The notes beneath the pieces are model-generated. The model made no database searches. It was not told the DNA's origin and was given only the letters and a program-made list of their open reading frames with translations. From Halobellus inordinatus (lineage in GTDB: Archaea > Halobacteriota > Halobacteria > Halobacteriales > Haloferacaceae), in contig NZ_JANHAV010000003.1 of assembly GCF_024464655.1 (NCBI RefSeq), positions 1-64,000 of the forward strand: DNA of 64,000 bases. Reading direction: 5' to 3'. Both the position numbers and the translations under genes were made by a program. Within the stretch, counting starts at the first letter, position 1; every line of letters starts with the position of its first letter. Below, one piece after another: positions 27,832-37,214 of the stretch.

Positions 27832-29245
27832 GGGAACGCTGTACGACAAAGTCTGGGAGGAGCACACGGTCGCGGAACTGCCGACCGGACAGACGCAACT
27901 GTTCGTCGGCCTCCACCTCATCCACGAGGTGACGAGTCCGCAGGCGTTCGGGATGTTGCAGGAGCGCGATCTGGAAGTCGCCTATCCCGAACTGACGCAC
28001 GCGACGGTCGATCACATCGTGCCGACGTCGGACCAGTCGCGGCCGTACCGCGACGACGCCGCCGAGGAGATGATGTCCGAACTCGAACAGAACGTCCGCG
28101 AGTCGGGCATCCAGTTCTCGGACCCGAACTCGGGCGATCAGGGGATCGTCCACGTCATCGGGCCCGAGCAGGGACTCACCCAGCCCGGCAAGACGATCGT
28201 CTGCGGCGACTCTCACACCTCGACGCACGGCGCGTTCGGCGCGTTGGCGTTCGGGATCGGGACGAGCCAGATCCGCGACGTACTCGCGACCCAGACCGTC
28301 GCGATGGAGAAGAAAGACGTCCGGAAGATCGAGGTCACGGGCGAACTCGGCCCGGGCGTCGAGGCGAAAGACGTCATCCTCGAAGTGATCCGTCGTCTCG
28401 GTACCGAGGGCGGCGTCGGCTACGTCTACGAGTACGCCGGCGAAGCCATCGAGAACCTCGATATGGAAGGTCGGATGAGCATCTGTAATATGTCCATCGA
28501 GGGCGGCGCCCGCGCGGGCTACGTCAACCCCGACGAGACCACCTACGAGTGGCTCGAAAACACCGACTACTTCCAGGAGAACCCCGAGAAGTTCGACGAA
28601 CTCAAGCCCTACTGGGAGTCGATCCGCTCCGACGACGACGCCGAATACGACGACGTCGTCACGATCGACGGCTCCGAACTGGAACCCGTCGTCACGTGGG
28701 GTACCACGCCCGGGCAGGGCGTCGGCATCTCCGAGCCGATCCCCGAGCCCGAGTCGCTGCCGGAGGACAAACAGGACACCGCGCGACGCGCACAGGAGCA
28801 TATGCGTGTCACCCCCGGCGAGACGATGGAGGGCTATCAGATCGACGTCGCCTTCCTCGGCTCGTGTACGAACGCGCGCCTGCCCGACCTCCGTCGGGCC
28901 GCGAACGTCGTCGAAGGCCGACAGGTCCACGAGGACGTCCGCGCGATGGTCGTCCCCGGGAGCCAGCGCGTGAAGGCTGCCGCCGAAGCCGAAGGCCTCG
29001 ACGAGATTTTCGAGGACGCCGGCTTCGAGTGGCGGAACGCGGGCTGTTCGATGTGCCTCGGGATGAACGAGGACCAACTGGAGGGCGACGAGGCGTCCGC
29101 CTCCTCCTCGAACCGGAACTTCATCGGACGGCAGGGCTCGAAAGACGGCCGTACCGTCCTGATGAACCCGCGAATGGTCGCCGCGGCGGCGATCAAAGGC
29201 GAGGTAACTGACGTGCGCAAACTGAAGGAGGTGACGCTGGCATGA
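27824..29245 (+). CDS. leuC: 3-Isopropylmalate dehydratase large subunit
   Basis: This 473-residue aconitase-family protein isomerises 2- to 3-isopropylmalate with LeuD. Features are [11 protein letters not shown], the substrate-binding [21 protein letters not shown], and the three 4Fe-4S cysteine sites: the one before HTSTHG (VCGDSH), [11 protein letters not shown], and [11 protein letters not shown]. The overlap of its stop with the leuD start (ATGA) couples the two subunits. Confidence 0.96.
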   Translation: MSEGTLYDKVWEEHTVAELPTGQTQLFVGLHLIHEVTSPQAFGMLQERDLEVAYPELTHATVDHIVPTSDQSRPYRDDAAEEMMSELEQNVRESGIQFSDPNSGDQGIVHVIGPEQGLTQPGKTIVCGDSHTSTHGAFGALAFGIGTSQIRDVLATQTVAMEKKDVRKIEVTGELGPGVEAKDVILEVIRRLGTEGGVGYVYEYAGEAIENLDMEGRMSICNMSIEGGARAGYVNPDETTYEWLENTDYFQENPEKFDELKPYWESIRSDDDAEYDDVVTIDGSELEPVVTWGTTPGQGVGISEPIPEPESLPEDKQDTARRAQEHMRVTPGETMEGYQIDVAFLGSCTNARLPDLRRAANVVEGRQVHEDVRAMVVPGSQRVKAAAEAEGLDEIFEDAGFEWRNAGCSMCLGMNEDQLEGDEASASSSNRNFIGRQGSKDGRTVLMNPRMVAAAAIKGEVTDVRKLKEVTLA

Positions 29246-29850
29246 CCGACGAGATCCCAGAAATCGACTCCGTGACGGGGACGGGCGTCCCCATCCGCGG
29301 GAACGACATCGACACCGACCAGATAATCCCGGCTCGCTTTATGAAGGTCGTCACGTTCGACGGCCTCGGCGAGTTCGCGTTCTTCGACCTCCGGTTCGAC
29401 GAGGACGACAACCCGAAGGACCACCCCTTCAACGAACCGCAGTTCCAGGACGCCTCGGTGCTCGCCGTCAACGCCAACTTCGGCTGTGGCTCCTCCCGAG
29501 AGCACGCGCCGCAGGCGCTGATGCGCTGGGGGATCGACGCCATCGTCGGCGAGTCATTCGCCGAGATCTTCGCCGGCAACTGCCTCGCGTTGGGTATCCC
29601 GACGGTCACGGCCGATCACGAGGAGATCGTCGCCCTGCAAGAGTGGATCGACGAGAACCCCGACGGCGAGATCGACGTCGACGTCGAAGCCGAGACCGTC
29701 ACCTACGGAGACACGACGATCGAAGCGACGGTCGACGACGCCCAGCGACGGGCGCTCACCGAGGGCGTCTGGGACACGACGGCGCTGATGAAGTCCAACG
29801 CCGACGCAGTCGCCGAGAAAGCCGCCGAACTCCCCTACGTCGATGTCTGA
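29242..29850 (+). CDS. leuD: 3-Isopropylmalate dehydratase small subunit
   Basis: At 202 residues it is the swivelling domain partner of LeuC. The family motifs are [18 protein letters not shown] and [17 protein letters not shown]. It overlaps leuC at the start and the beginning of leuB by 8 nt at the end, so all three leucine genes are translationally linked. Confidence 0.95.
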   Translation: MTDEIPEIDSVTGTGVPIRGNDIDTDQIIPARFMKVVTFDGLGEFAFFDLRFDEDDNPKDHPFNEPQFQDASVLAVNANFGCGSSREHAPQALMRWGIDAIVGESFAEIFAGNCLALGIPTVTADHEEIVALQEWIDENPDGEIDVDVEAETVTYGDTTIEATVDDAQRRALTEGVWDTTALMKSNADAVAEKAAELPYVDV

Positions 29851-30823
29851 GGAGATCGTCGTCATCGAAGGCGACGGCATCGGCGGAGAGGTCGTTCCCG
29901 CGGCCGTCTCCGTGCTCGAAGCCGTCGGCGAATTCGACTTCGTCGAGGCTGAAGCCGGCGACGCCGTCAAGGAAACGACCGGCGAGGCGCTCCCCCAGGA
30001 GACCTACGACACCGTCGCCGAGGCCGACGCGACGCTGTTCGGCGCGGCCGGCGAGACGGCCGCCGACGTCATCCTCCCGCTTCGGGAGGCCGTCGGATCG
30101 TTCGTCAACATCCGCCCGGCGCGAGCGTACCCCGGCGTCGACGCGGTGCGCCCGGAGACCGATCTGGTCTTCCTGCGTGAGAACACCGAAGGGGTCTACG
30201 CGGGCCACGAGGACGAACTCTCGGAGGACCTCTCGACGCTGACGCGCGTCGTCACGACTTCCGCGTCCGAGCGACTGGCCGAGTTCGCCTGCGAGTACGT
30301 CGACGAACGCGAGGAGGACGGGTTCCAGGTCGTCCACAAGGCGAACGTGATGCGCGAGACCGACGGCCGGTTCCGCGACGCCGTCGTCGACGTCGCCGAG
30401 TCCGAGGGCGTCGAGACCGAAGAAGTGCTGATGGACGCGTTCGCGACGCGCGTCTGTCTGGACCCGACGCAGTTCGACGTGGTCGTCTGTCCGAACCTCG
30501 CGGGCGACGTCCTCTCGGACCTCGCGGCCGGCCTCGTCGGCGGCCTCGGGCTACTACCGTCGGCGAACGTCGGCCCGGACAACGCGCTGTTCGAGCCGGT
30601 CCACGGGACCGCCCCGGACATCGCGGGCGAGGGCGTCGCCAACCCGTCGGCGGCGATCCTCTCGGCGGCGATGATGCTCGAACACCTCGGCTACGACGAC
30701 GAGGCCGCGAACGTCCGGAACGCGGTCGAATCCGTGCTCGAAGACGGTCCGCGGACGGCCGACCTCGGCGGCGACGCCGGGACCGAAGACGTCACGAACG
30801 CGATCATCGATCGACTCGAATAA
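29843..30823 (+). CDS. leuB: 3-Isopropylmalate dehydrogenase
   Basis: The 326-residue NAD-dependent beta-decarboxylating dehydrogenase has [14 protein letters not shown] at the N-terminus, the substrate arginines in [13 protein letters not shown] and [16 protein letters not shown], metal-binding aspartates in [18 protein letters not shown], and the nucleotide loop [23 protein letters not shown]. Isocitrate dehydrogenase is the nearest alternative, but the length and the leuCD context support LeuB. It ends the branched-chain block; a 59-bp gap precedes the PTS genes. Confidence 0.95.
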   Translation: MSEEIVVIEGDGIGGEVVPAAVSVLEAVGEFDFVEAEAGDAVKETTGEALPQETYDTVAEADATLFGAAGETAADVILPLREAVGSFVNIRPARAYPGVDAVRPETDLVFLRENTEGVYAGHEDELSEDLSTLTRVVTTSASERLAEFACEYVDEREEDGFQVVHKANVMRETDGRFRDAVVDVAESEGVETEEVLMDAFATRVCLDPTQFDVVVCPNLAGDVLSDLAAGLVGGLGLLPSANVGPDNALFEPVHGTAPDIAGEGVANPSAAILSAAMMLEHLGYDDEAANVRNAVESVLEDGPRTADLGGDAGTEDVTNAIIDRLE

Positions 30824-30882
30824 CGGCGCTGTCGCGTCGTTTCGTTTTCTCGCGAGTTTCGCGAACACCCATCTGCTCAGGT

Positions 30883-31347
30883 ATGCTCGAAGACGACATC
30901 GACCGGCTGTTTCCGCGAGCGCACATCGCGCTCTCGGACCCGCCGGCGAGTAAACGGGCCGCGATCGAGTTCCTTCTGGATCTCCTCGCGGCCAACGACC
31001 GCGTCTCCGACCGAGGGGCCGCGTTCGACGCGTTGTGTGAGCGCGAGAATGTGGCCCCAACCGGCGTCGGAATGGGAATCGGGATCCCACACGCCAAGAC
31101 GGCAGCCGTTGCGGAGCCGTCAGTCGCGTTCGCTCGCTCCCGCGCGGGCCTCGACTTCGACGCGGTGGACGACGAGCCCGTGCGCTTGCTGTTTCTGATC
31201 CTCGTGCCCGAGGTGGGAGCCGAGGAACACTTACACATCTTGAGTTCCCTTTCGCGAGCACTGATGCACGAAGACGTTCGAGAGACGCTGTTCGGGGCCG
31301 ACGACGCAGAGACCGTCCAGAACGCCGTTCGGGAGGCGATGGACTGA
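30883..31347 (+). CDS. ptfA: PTS fructose/mannitol-type EIIA component
   Basis: The 154-residue EIIA(Fru) fold has the phosphorylatable H70 in GMGIGIPHAKTAAV and the downstream strand LLFLILVPEVGAEEHLHILSSL typical of this class. It accepts phosphate from HPr and hands it to EIIB. The gene symbol follows the haloarchaeal fructose PTS naming; the nitrogen-PTS EIIA (PtsN) is a related alternative. Its stop overlaps the HPr start by one base (TGATG). Confidence 0.88.
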   Translation: MLEDDIDRLFPRAHIALSDPPASKRAAIEFLLDLLAANDRVSDRGAAFDALCERENVAPTGVGMGIGIPHAKTAAVAEPSVAFARSRAGLDFDAVDDEPVRLLFLILVPEVGAEEHLHILSSLSRALMHEDVRETLFGADDAETVQNAVREAMD

Positions 31348-31616
31348 TGCCCGAGCGCGTCGTCACCGTCGTGCCCGAAGACGGCCTCCACGCGCGGCCC
31401 GCCTCGAACTTCGTCGAGGCGGCGAGCGAGTACGATATCGAGATCCAGGTGGGTCACGTCGACGGCGACTTGGTGAACGCGGCGAGTATGCTCGCAATCA
31501 CGGGACTCGGCGTCACCGCGGGCGAGGACGTGCGACTGGTCGCGGAGGGCCAAGAGGCCGAGGCTGCGCTCGACGAACTCGAACGCATCCTCTCGACGCC
31601 GGAAGGCGAAGGCTGA
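31347..31616 (+). CDS. ptsH1: PTS phosphocarrier protein HPr
   Basis: An 89-residue HPr with the active-site H15 in EDGLHARPASNFVEAAS. The regulatory serine region is replaced by NAASMLAITGLGVTAG, where the residue equivalent to Ser46 appears conserved as S in AASML. HPr shuttles phosphate from Enzyme I to EIIA. It sits between EIIA and EI with almost no spacing. Confidence 0.93.
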   Translation: MPERVVTVVPEDGLHARPASNFVEAASEYDIEIQVGHVDGDLVNAASMLAITGLGVTAGEDVRLVAEGQEAEAALDELERILSTPEGEG

Positions 31617-31620
31617 GTCG

Positions 31621-33321
31621 ATGACCGAGCGTCGACTCTCCGGCGTCGGCGCCACCCCGCTGTCGGGCGTCGGCACCGCCGTCTGGTACGCGCCCGACGC
31701 CGAACTCGGGTCTCCGCCGGACCCGGAGACGATCGACGCTGACGTCGAGCGCGAGCGGTTCGAGACGGCGCGCGACGCGGCTCGCGAGGAGATCCGCGCC
31801 GAACGCGAGCGCACCGCAGCGCGCCTGGGCGAGGCGGAATCCGAAGTGTTCGACGCCCACGTTCAGTTCCTCGACGATCCGCAGATCACCGAGGGCGTCG
31901 AAGCCGCGATCGGCGACGGACTCCCGGCCGGTCACGCGGTCGATCGTACCTTCGAGCAGTTCATCGAGCAGTTCGAGGGGATGGAGGGGCGAATGGCCGA
32001 GCGCGCAGACGACCTCCGCGACGTCCGGGATCGGCTCGTGCGCGCGCTCGGCGGCGACGAACGCGCCGACCTCGGGTCGCTGCCGGAGGGCAGCGTCGTA
32101 CTCGCAGAGCGATTGACGCCGAGCGACACCGCACAGCTAGATCCCGAGCGCGTCGCCGGCTTCGCCACCGTCACCGGCGGGCGGACGTCCCACGCCGCGA
32201 TATTCGCGCGCTCGCTCGCCCTGCCGGCGATCGTCGGCGTCGGCACAGCGCTACGGAACGTCGCGGACGGGACCGAGGTCGTCGTCGACGGCCGCGACGG
32301 CACCCTCCTGATCGGCCCCGACGAGGAGACCCGCGGGGGGACCGCGGGCGAGGAAGCCGTCGAGGTCCGCGACGGTACTGTCGAGACGGCGGACGGAGCG
32401 CCCATCGAGGTCGCCGCGAACGTCGGCACGGAAGCGGACCTGGCCTCGGCGGCCGAGCGCGGCGCCGACGGGATCGGGCTGTTCCGAACGGAGTTCCTCT
32501 TTCTCGACCGGGACTCGCCGCCGGGCGAAGACGAGCAGTACGAGACCTACCGCGAGGCGCTGGAGACGTTCCCCGACGGACGCGTCGTCGTGCGGACCCT
32601 CGACATCGGCGGCGACAAGCCCGTCGCGTACCTGGATCTGCCCGACGAGGAGAACCCGTTCCTCGGCGAGCGCGGTATCCGGCGGTCGCTCGGTCCCGAC
32701 GCAGACCTCTTCGAGACGCAACTGCGCGCACTCCTGCGTGCGGCGGGCGAGGAGGCGGGCGGAGAGCTTTCGGTGATGCTCCCGCTCGTCGCCACCGTCG
32801 ACGAAGTCCGCCAGGCGCGCGAGACGATGGAGTCAGTCGCGGCCGACCTCGAATCCGAGGGCGTCTCCGGCGCGCTCCCGGAGTTCGGCGTGATGATCGA
32901 GACGCCCGCGACGGCGTTTCTCGCCGACGCACTCATCGAGCACGTGGACTTCTTCAGCATCGGCACGAACGACCTCGTGCAGTACGTGATGGCCGCAGAG
33001 CGCGGCAACGACCGCGTGGCAGCGCTGGGCGATTACCGCCAGCCCGCGGTGCTCCGTGCGGTCCACACGACAGTCGCGGCGGCCCAGGGGACCGACGTCT
33101 GGGTCGGGATGTGCGGCGAGATGGCCGGCGACCCCGACGTGACGGAACTGCTCGTCGGCCTCGGGCTCGACGAACTGAGTATGAGCGCGGTCGCAGTGCC
33201 ACAAGTCAAGCGAGCCGTGAGCGAGACGACCGTCGCAGACGCGCGCGAACTCGCAGCGCGCGCGCTCGCGGCCAGCACGAAACGTGAAGTCGACTGTCTG
33301 CTAACGGAGATCACACGATGA
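31621..33321 (+). CDS. ptsI: Phosphoenolpyruvate-protein phosphotransferase (PTS Enzyme I)
   Basis: The 566-residue protein has the HPr-binding helical domain (about 25-140), the phosphohistidine domain with H191 in VTGGRTSHAAIFARSL, and the PEP-binding TIM barrel with RTEFLFLDRDSPPGEDEQ, VVRTLDIGGDKP, SIGTNDLVQYVMAAER and the catalytic cysteine in VGMCGEMAGDP. It takes phosphate from PEP and passes it to HPr, the cytosolic entry to the relay. It starts five bases after the HPr stop and overlaps the EIIB start by ATGA. Confidence 0.95.
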   Translation: MTERRLSGVGATPLSGVGTAVWYAPDAELGSPPDPETIDADVERERFETARDAAREEIRAERERTAARLGEAESEVFDAHVQFLDDPQITEGVEAAIGDGLPAGHAVDRTFEQFIEQFEGMEGRMAERADDLRDVRDRLVRALGGDERADLGSLPEGSVVLAERLTPSDTAQLDPERVAGFATVTGGRTSHAAIFARSLALPAIVGVGTALRNVADGTEVVVDGRDGTLLIGPDEETRGGTAGEEAVEVRDGTVETADGAPIEVAANVGTEADLASAAERGADGIGLFRTEFLFLDRDSPPGEDEQYETYREALETFPDGRVVVRTLDIGGDKPVAYLDLPDEENPFLGERGIRRSLGPDADLFETQLRALLRAAGEEAGGELSVMLPLVATVDEVRQARETMESVAADLESEGVSGALPEFGVMIETPATAFLADALIEHVDFFSIGTNDLVQYVMAAERGNDRVAALGDYRQPAVLRAVHTTVAAAQGTDVWVGMCGEMAGDPDVTELLVGLGLDELSMSAVAVPQVKRAVSETTVADARELAARALAASTKREVDCLLTEITR

Positions 33322-33800
33322 ACGTCGTCGCAGTCACGTCCTGTCCGACCGGGATCGCTCACTGCCAGATGGCGGCCGAGAACCTCGAACGGACGGGCGA
33401 GCGGCTCGGCCACGAGATCAAAGTCGAAGTCCAGGGCGCGGTTGGCACACAGAACGAGGTCACAGCCGCAGAGATCGACGACGCGGACGCGGTCATCATC
33501 GCCGCCGACACGGCAGTCAGTCGCGACCGCTTCGAGGGCAAACCGCTCGTGGGGGCATCGGTGAAAGACGGCGTCGACGATCCCGAGGACCTCTTCGAGC
33601 ACGCGGTCGACCTCGTGGAGGCGGGCGAGACCAGAACCATCGAAGTCGGTGGTGGCAGCGGGGGCGAGTCGGATGCGAGTGTCGGCGCGAACGGAGCGAC
33701 GGCAGGTACAGCGAGCGACGCCACCGAGGACGATTCGGGTCGCCGCGGTGGCGACCGCGGGCAGGGTCTCTTGGCACGGATCAAGAAGCTGTTCTCCTGA
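33318..33800 (+). CDS. ptfB: PTS fructose-type EIIB component
   Basis: The 160-residue protein has the EIIB(Fru) phosphocysteine loop VAVTSCPTGIAHCQMAAE (C9) and the conserved segment IKVEVQGAVGTQNEVTAAEI. Residues 1-~105 form the domain; the rest is a low-complexity Gly/Ser/Asp linker and a short basic end ARIKKLFS. In other fructose PTS loci this protein or domain is followed by the EIIC permease, but here the next gene lies on the other strand and is unrelated. The C-terminal linker looks like a broken-off tether to EIIC, which is inference only. Confidence 0.9.
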   Translation: MNVVAVTSCPTGIAHCQMAAENLERTGERLGHEIKVEVQGAVGTQNEVTAAEIDDADAVIIAADTAVSRDRFEGKPLVGASVKDGVDDPEDLFEHAVDLVEAGETRTIEVGGGSGGESDASVGANGATAGTASDATEDDSGRRGGDRGQGLLARIKKLFS

Positions 33801-33867
33801 TCCGGTCGCTGTGCGCCGGTACGGGTGCCGCTACCCCGAGGTCACGCCCCGTTCGTTCGCTATTCGA

Positions 33868-34353
33868 TCAGCCGACGGGTTCCGGGAGGAACGGCTCGGG
33901 GTCGTCGTGGACGAACGTCACGGTGTCGTCGTTCAGCCGACGGCAGAAGAGCCGCATCGTCCCCGTCTCCCGGATCGACTCGACGGTGTCGGTGGCCCCG
34001 CTCGGATCGTAGTAAGCGGGGACGAAGACGGCAGTCTCGGTTTCGGGGTCGCGCTCGGCGACGAGCAGATACATCAGCCCGTCGCCCGCAGCGCGGAACA
34101 CCTCGACGTCACGGAACGACTGGCGTTCGACGAGGCGTTCGAGTTCCTCGAACTCGGGGCCAGAGAGGAGAACGTCGATGCCCGTCCGGCGCTCGGAGTC
34201 GACGAGGACCGAGTCACCGGGGTGGAGTTCGAGCGTCGTCCACCCGCGGTCCCGGTATTCGGCCGCGGTCGCCTCCATATCCTCGATCACTGCCGGCCAG
34301 CCTTCCTGTGCGTGTACGTTCGGGGGGGCGTCGTCTGCGGGCGGTTCGGTCAT
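33868..34353 (-). CDS. Haloarchaeal conserved protein of unknown function
   Basis: A 161-residue acidic protein starting MTEPPADDAPPNVHAQEGWP. It contains WPAVIEDMEATAAEYRDRGWTTLELHPGDS, a mid-region of predicted strands and helices, and a C-terminal FVPAYYDPSGATDTVES segment. No known motif is recognised. The start was taken at the internal ATG because a TTTATGG TATA-like element lies about 28 nt before it; an upstream ATG would overlap the divergent promoter of the ABC transporter. It is convergent with the PTS EIIB gene. Confidence 0.65.
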   Translation of the reverse strand: MTEPPADDAPPNVHAQEGWPAVIEDMEATAAEYRDRGWTTLELHPGDSVLVDSERRTGIDVLLSGPEFEELERLVERQSFRDVEVFRAAGDGLMYLLVAERDPETETAVFVPAYYDPSGATDTVESIRETGTMRLFCRRLNDDTVTFVHDDPEPFLPEPVG

Positions 34354-34400
34354 ACGGGCACGCGTTCCGGTAGCGCCATAAATCGTTCCCCGCTCCCCAA

Positions 34401-34410
34401 GATATTTCTC
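34401..34410 (+). promoter_or_regulatory. TATA-like box for the fused ABC ATPase gene
   Basis: GATATTTCTC lies 24-33 nt before the GTG start codon and is the only A/T-rich patch at that distance. Confidence 0.45.
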
Positions 34411-34433
34411 CTGGAAGTGCACTATGGGAGAAA

Positions 34434-37163
34434 GTGACAAACCTCCTCTCGCTCTCGAACCTCCGGACCCAGTTCAGAACAGAACGGGGTGCGGTCAAGG
34501 CCGTCGACGGGATCGACCTCACGATCGAGGCCGGCGAGACCGTCGGCCTCGTCGGCGAGTCAGGGTCCGGCAAGAGCGTCACCGCCCTGTCCGCGATGGA
34601 CCTCGTCGACGACCCGGGCGAGATCGTCGGCGGTCGCATCACCCTCCGCGATACGGCCCTGGCCACCAGGCTCCTCGACGAGTTCGGCAACGCGCTCGTC
34701 CCGTACCCCTCCGAACTGATCGATGCGGTCGCGGCCATCAGTAGCGACCTCCGCGCCGGCACGCACGTCCGCGACACGTCGGCAGAAATTCGGGCGATAG
34801 CAGACGATCTCGCCGGCGTAGCGGATCCGGCGGACCTCGCGTCCGACCTCCGAACGGCCGCCGATCGGCTCGATGACCGGACCGCTGCCGAAGCCGTCGG
34901 TGACGAACTCGCCGCGGCGCTCGATGACGCCGCCGACGGGTTCGTCTACGTCGACGACGACGCCCGGGCCCGAATCCGCGACGGCGCGGAACCGAACGAC
35001 GTCGAAATATCAGATGGCGTCGTCGACGTGACGGCCGCCCCCGAGGCGGCCGTCCGGCGCATCCGGGGCGGCGAGATGGGGATGATCTTCCAGGACCCGA
35101 TGACCTCGCTGAACCCGGCGATTCCCGTCGGCGAGCAGATCGCCGAGTCGCTACGACTCCACCGGTATGGCGGCCAAAAGCGAGACTCCTGGCTCAACGG
35201 CATCCGCGAGATCCTCCCGAAGGTCGGGGGGCGTGACGGCGACAACGAGGTGATGGAGGAGGTCCTCAGAATGCTCCAGGCGGTCGGAATCCCGGAGGCG
35301 AAACAGCGACTGAACGACTATCCACACGAGTTCTCCGGCGGGATGCGCCAGCGGGTGCTCGTCGCTATCGCGCTCGCTTGCCGGCCGAACCTCCTCATCG
35401 CCGACGAACCCACGACCGCCCTCGACGTGACGATCCAGGCGCAGATCCTCGATCTCATCGACGACCTCCAGACGGACTTCGGGATGTCCGTCCTGATGAT
35501 CACCCACGACCTCGGCGTCGTGGCCGAGACCTGCGATCGCGTCGCCGTGATGTACGCCGGCGAGATCGTCGAGGAGGGCCCCGTCGAGGAAATCTTCCAC
35601 AATCCGAGCCATCCCTACACCTACACCCTGCTGGAGTCCGTCCCGACCGAGGAAAAAGAGCGGCTGACCCCGATCGAGGGGAACGTCCCCGACCTGATCG
35701 ATATGCCCGAGGGGTGTCACTTCGCGCCTCGCTGCCCGTGGGCCGAAGACCAGTGTCTCGAAGGCGAAATACCCTATCTCCAGCACGGGCCGGCCGACGT
35801 CGATCACCGATCGAAGTGCGTCCACGAGGCGTTCGACAAGGCGGCGTACGGAACGGAGGGCGTCGAGGCCGGGACCGAGCCCGACATCGGCGAGACGCTC
35901 CTCGAGGTGACGGGAATGCGCAAGTACTACGAACAGGAGGACAGCCCCCTCGATCGCGTGTTGGGGAGCGGCGGCCCGAGCGTCAAGGCGGTCGACGGCG
36001 TCGACCTGAACGTCCGCGAGCGGGAGACCCTCGGACTCGTCGGCGAATCCGGCTGCGGAAAGTCCACCGCGGGGCGGGCGATCCTCTACTTGGACCCGCC
36101 GACGGACGGCACCGTCGTGTTCGCGGGCGACGACCTCGGGACGCTCTCGAAGTCCGAACTCCGGAAGCGCCGGAAGGATATGCAGATGGTGTTCCAGGAT
36201 CCGATGTCGAGTCTGGATCCGCGGATGACGGCGGGCCAGACGATTATGGAACCGCTGAAGATCCACGGCCTCGCCGAGGGTCGCCGCCGCGAGCGGGTGT
36301 TCGAGTTGATGGAGGCGGTCGGACTCGAACGCGGACAGTACGGACGGTACCCGCACGAACTCTCCGGCGGCCAGCGCCAGCGGGTCGGGATCGCGCGGGC
36401 GCTCGCTGTCGATCCCGACTTCATCGTCGCCGACGAGCCGGTGTCGGCCCTGGACGTCTCGGTCCAGGCGCAGATCATCAACCTCCTCGAAGATCTCCAA
36501 GAGGAGTTCGGGCTCACGTACCTGTTCATCGCCCACGACCTGAGCGTCGTCAGGCACATCTCCGACCGAGTGGCCGTGATGTACCTCGGCGAGATCGTCG
36601 AGGTGGCCGGGACGGACGACCTATTCGAGACGCCGAAGCACCCCTACACGAGGGCGCTGTTGTCAGCGATTCCGGAACCGGATCCGCTCGCAGACACCGG
36701 CGATCGCACGATCCTCAAGGGGGACGTCCCCTCGCCGATCAACCCACCCTCGAACTGCCGGTTCCGGACCCGTTGTCCGTCGATCATCCCGCCGGACGAC
36801 TTAGACATCGAACAGGAGCGGTATCGCGAGGTGATGTTCTACCGGCAGCGGCTCGAAGCCGGCGACGTCGACCTCGACGCCATCGAGTCGGAGGTCCGCA
36901 TCGAAGCCGAGACGACACCCACCGCCGTCGCAGACGGTGGTGAACACGCGGCCCTGTTCGAGTACTTCTTCGACGGTCCGCTCTCGGGAGAGGCCGAAGC
37001 GGCGGTCGCGGAGTCCTTCGAGCACCTCGAGAACGACCGCCGGGAGCAGGCCGAAGCGACGCTCCGGGACACCTTCGAGAGTGTTTGTGAACGAAAACAC
37101 CCGAAACTCGGGGAGAGCGACCACCCGGCTGCTTGTCACTTGCACGACGAAGAACCGGAGTAA
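34434..37163 (+). CDS. Dipeptide/oligopeptide ABC transporter, two fused ATP-binding domains (DppD-DppF type)
   Basis: This 909-residue chain contains two full ABC ATPases. Domain 1: Walker A GESGSGKS (41-48), Q-loop [10 protein letters not shown] (~219), signature SGGMRQRVL, Walker [13 protein letters not shown]. Domain 2: Walker [10 protein letters not shown] (~537), [37 protein letters not shown]. Each is followed by an oligopeptide/dipeptide C-terminal Cys motif ([20 protein letters not shown]). Between Walker A and the Q-loop of domain 1 there is an extra ~120-residue Ala/Asp-rich helical insertion, and the protein has a ~110-residue helical C-terminal extension. The start is GTG. The substrate-binding and permease genes follow. 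Confidence 0.92.
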   Translation: MTNLLSLSNLRTQFRTERGAVKAVDGIDLTIEAGETVGLVGESGSGKSVTALSAMDLVDDPGEIVGGRITLRDTALATRLLDEFGNALVPYPSELIDAVAAISSDLRAGTHVRDTSAEIRAIADDLAGVADPADLASDLRTAADRLDDRTAAEAVGDELAAALDDAADGFVYVDDDARARIRDGAEPNDVEISDGVVDVTAAPEAAVRRIRGGEMGMIFQDPMTSLNPAIPVGEQIAESLRLHRYGGQKRDSWLNGIREILPKVGGRDGDNEVMEEVLRMLQAVGIPEAKQRLNDYPHEFSGGMRQRVLVAIALACRPNLLIADEPTTALDVTIQAQILDLIDDLQTDFGMSVLMITHDLGVVAETCDRVAVMYAGEIVEEGPVEEIFHNPSHPYTYTLLESVPTEEKERLTPIEGNVPDLIDMPEGCHFAPRCPWAEDQCLEGEIPYLQHGPADVDHRSKCVHEAFDKAAYGTEGVEAGTEPDIGETLLEVTGMRKYYEQEDSPLDRVLGSGGPSVKAVDGVDLNVRERETLGLVGESGCGKSTAGRAILYLDPPTDGTVVFAGDDLGTLSKSELRKRRKDMQMVFQDPMSSLDPRMTAGQTIMEPLKIHGLAEGRRRERVFELMEAVGLERGQYGRYPHELSGGQRQRVGIARALAVDPDFIVADEPVSALDVSVQAQIINLLEDLQEEFGLTYLFIAHDLSVVRHISDRVAVMYLGEIVEVAGTDDLFETPKHPYTRALLSAIPEPDPLADTGDRTILKGDVPSPINPPSNCRFRTRCPSIIPPDDLDIEQERYREVMFYRQRLEAGDVDLDAIESEVRIEAETTPTAVADGGEHAALFEYFFDGPLSGEAEAAVAESFEHLENDRREQAEATLRDTFESVCERKHPKLGESDHPAACHLHDEEPE

Positions 37164-37175
37164 TTTTCTGTTTTT
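37164..37175 (+). terminator. T-rich terminator after the fused ATPase gene
   Basis: TTTTCTGTTTTT begins directly after the stop codon, a U-rich tract expected to stop archaeal transcription; it separates the ATPase gene from the strongly promoted substrate-binding gene. Confidence 0.5.
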
Positions 37176-37182
37176 CCGCCAG

Positions 37183-37192
37183 TATTATTAAT
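37183..37192 (+). promoter_or_regulatory. Strong TATA box for the substrate-binding protein
   Basis: TATTATTAAT lies 23-32 nt before the ATG, probably giving the binding protein its own, higher expression than the ATPase. A CTGAGGT near the ATG could serve as a weak Shine-Dalgarno sequence. Confidence 0.65.
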
Positions 37193-37214
37193 CTAGCAAC
37201 ATATTCCCTGAGGT

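Noticed and set aside
27536-29077. Long minus-strand frame across leuC
   Set aside because: An antisense shadow of a well-supported aconitase-family gene; no independent promoter or motif.
33658-33780. A possible second small protein after EIIB
   Set aside because: It is a continuous Ser/Asp/Gly linker in frame with EIIB; no separate start or motif is present.
36000-36943. Arg/Pro-rich alternative frames inside the ABC ATPase
   Set aside because: Composition is typical of a shifted frame in GC-rich DNA, and both ABC domains are intact in the chosen frame.
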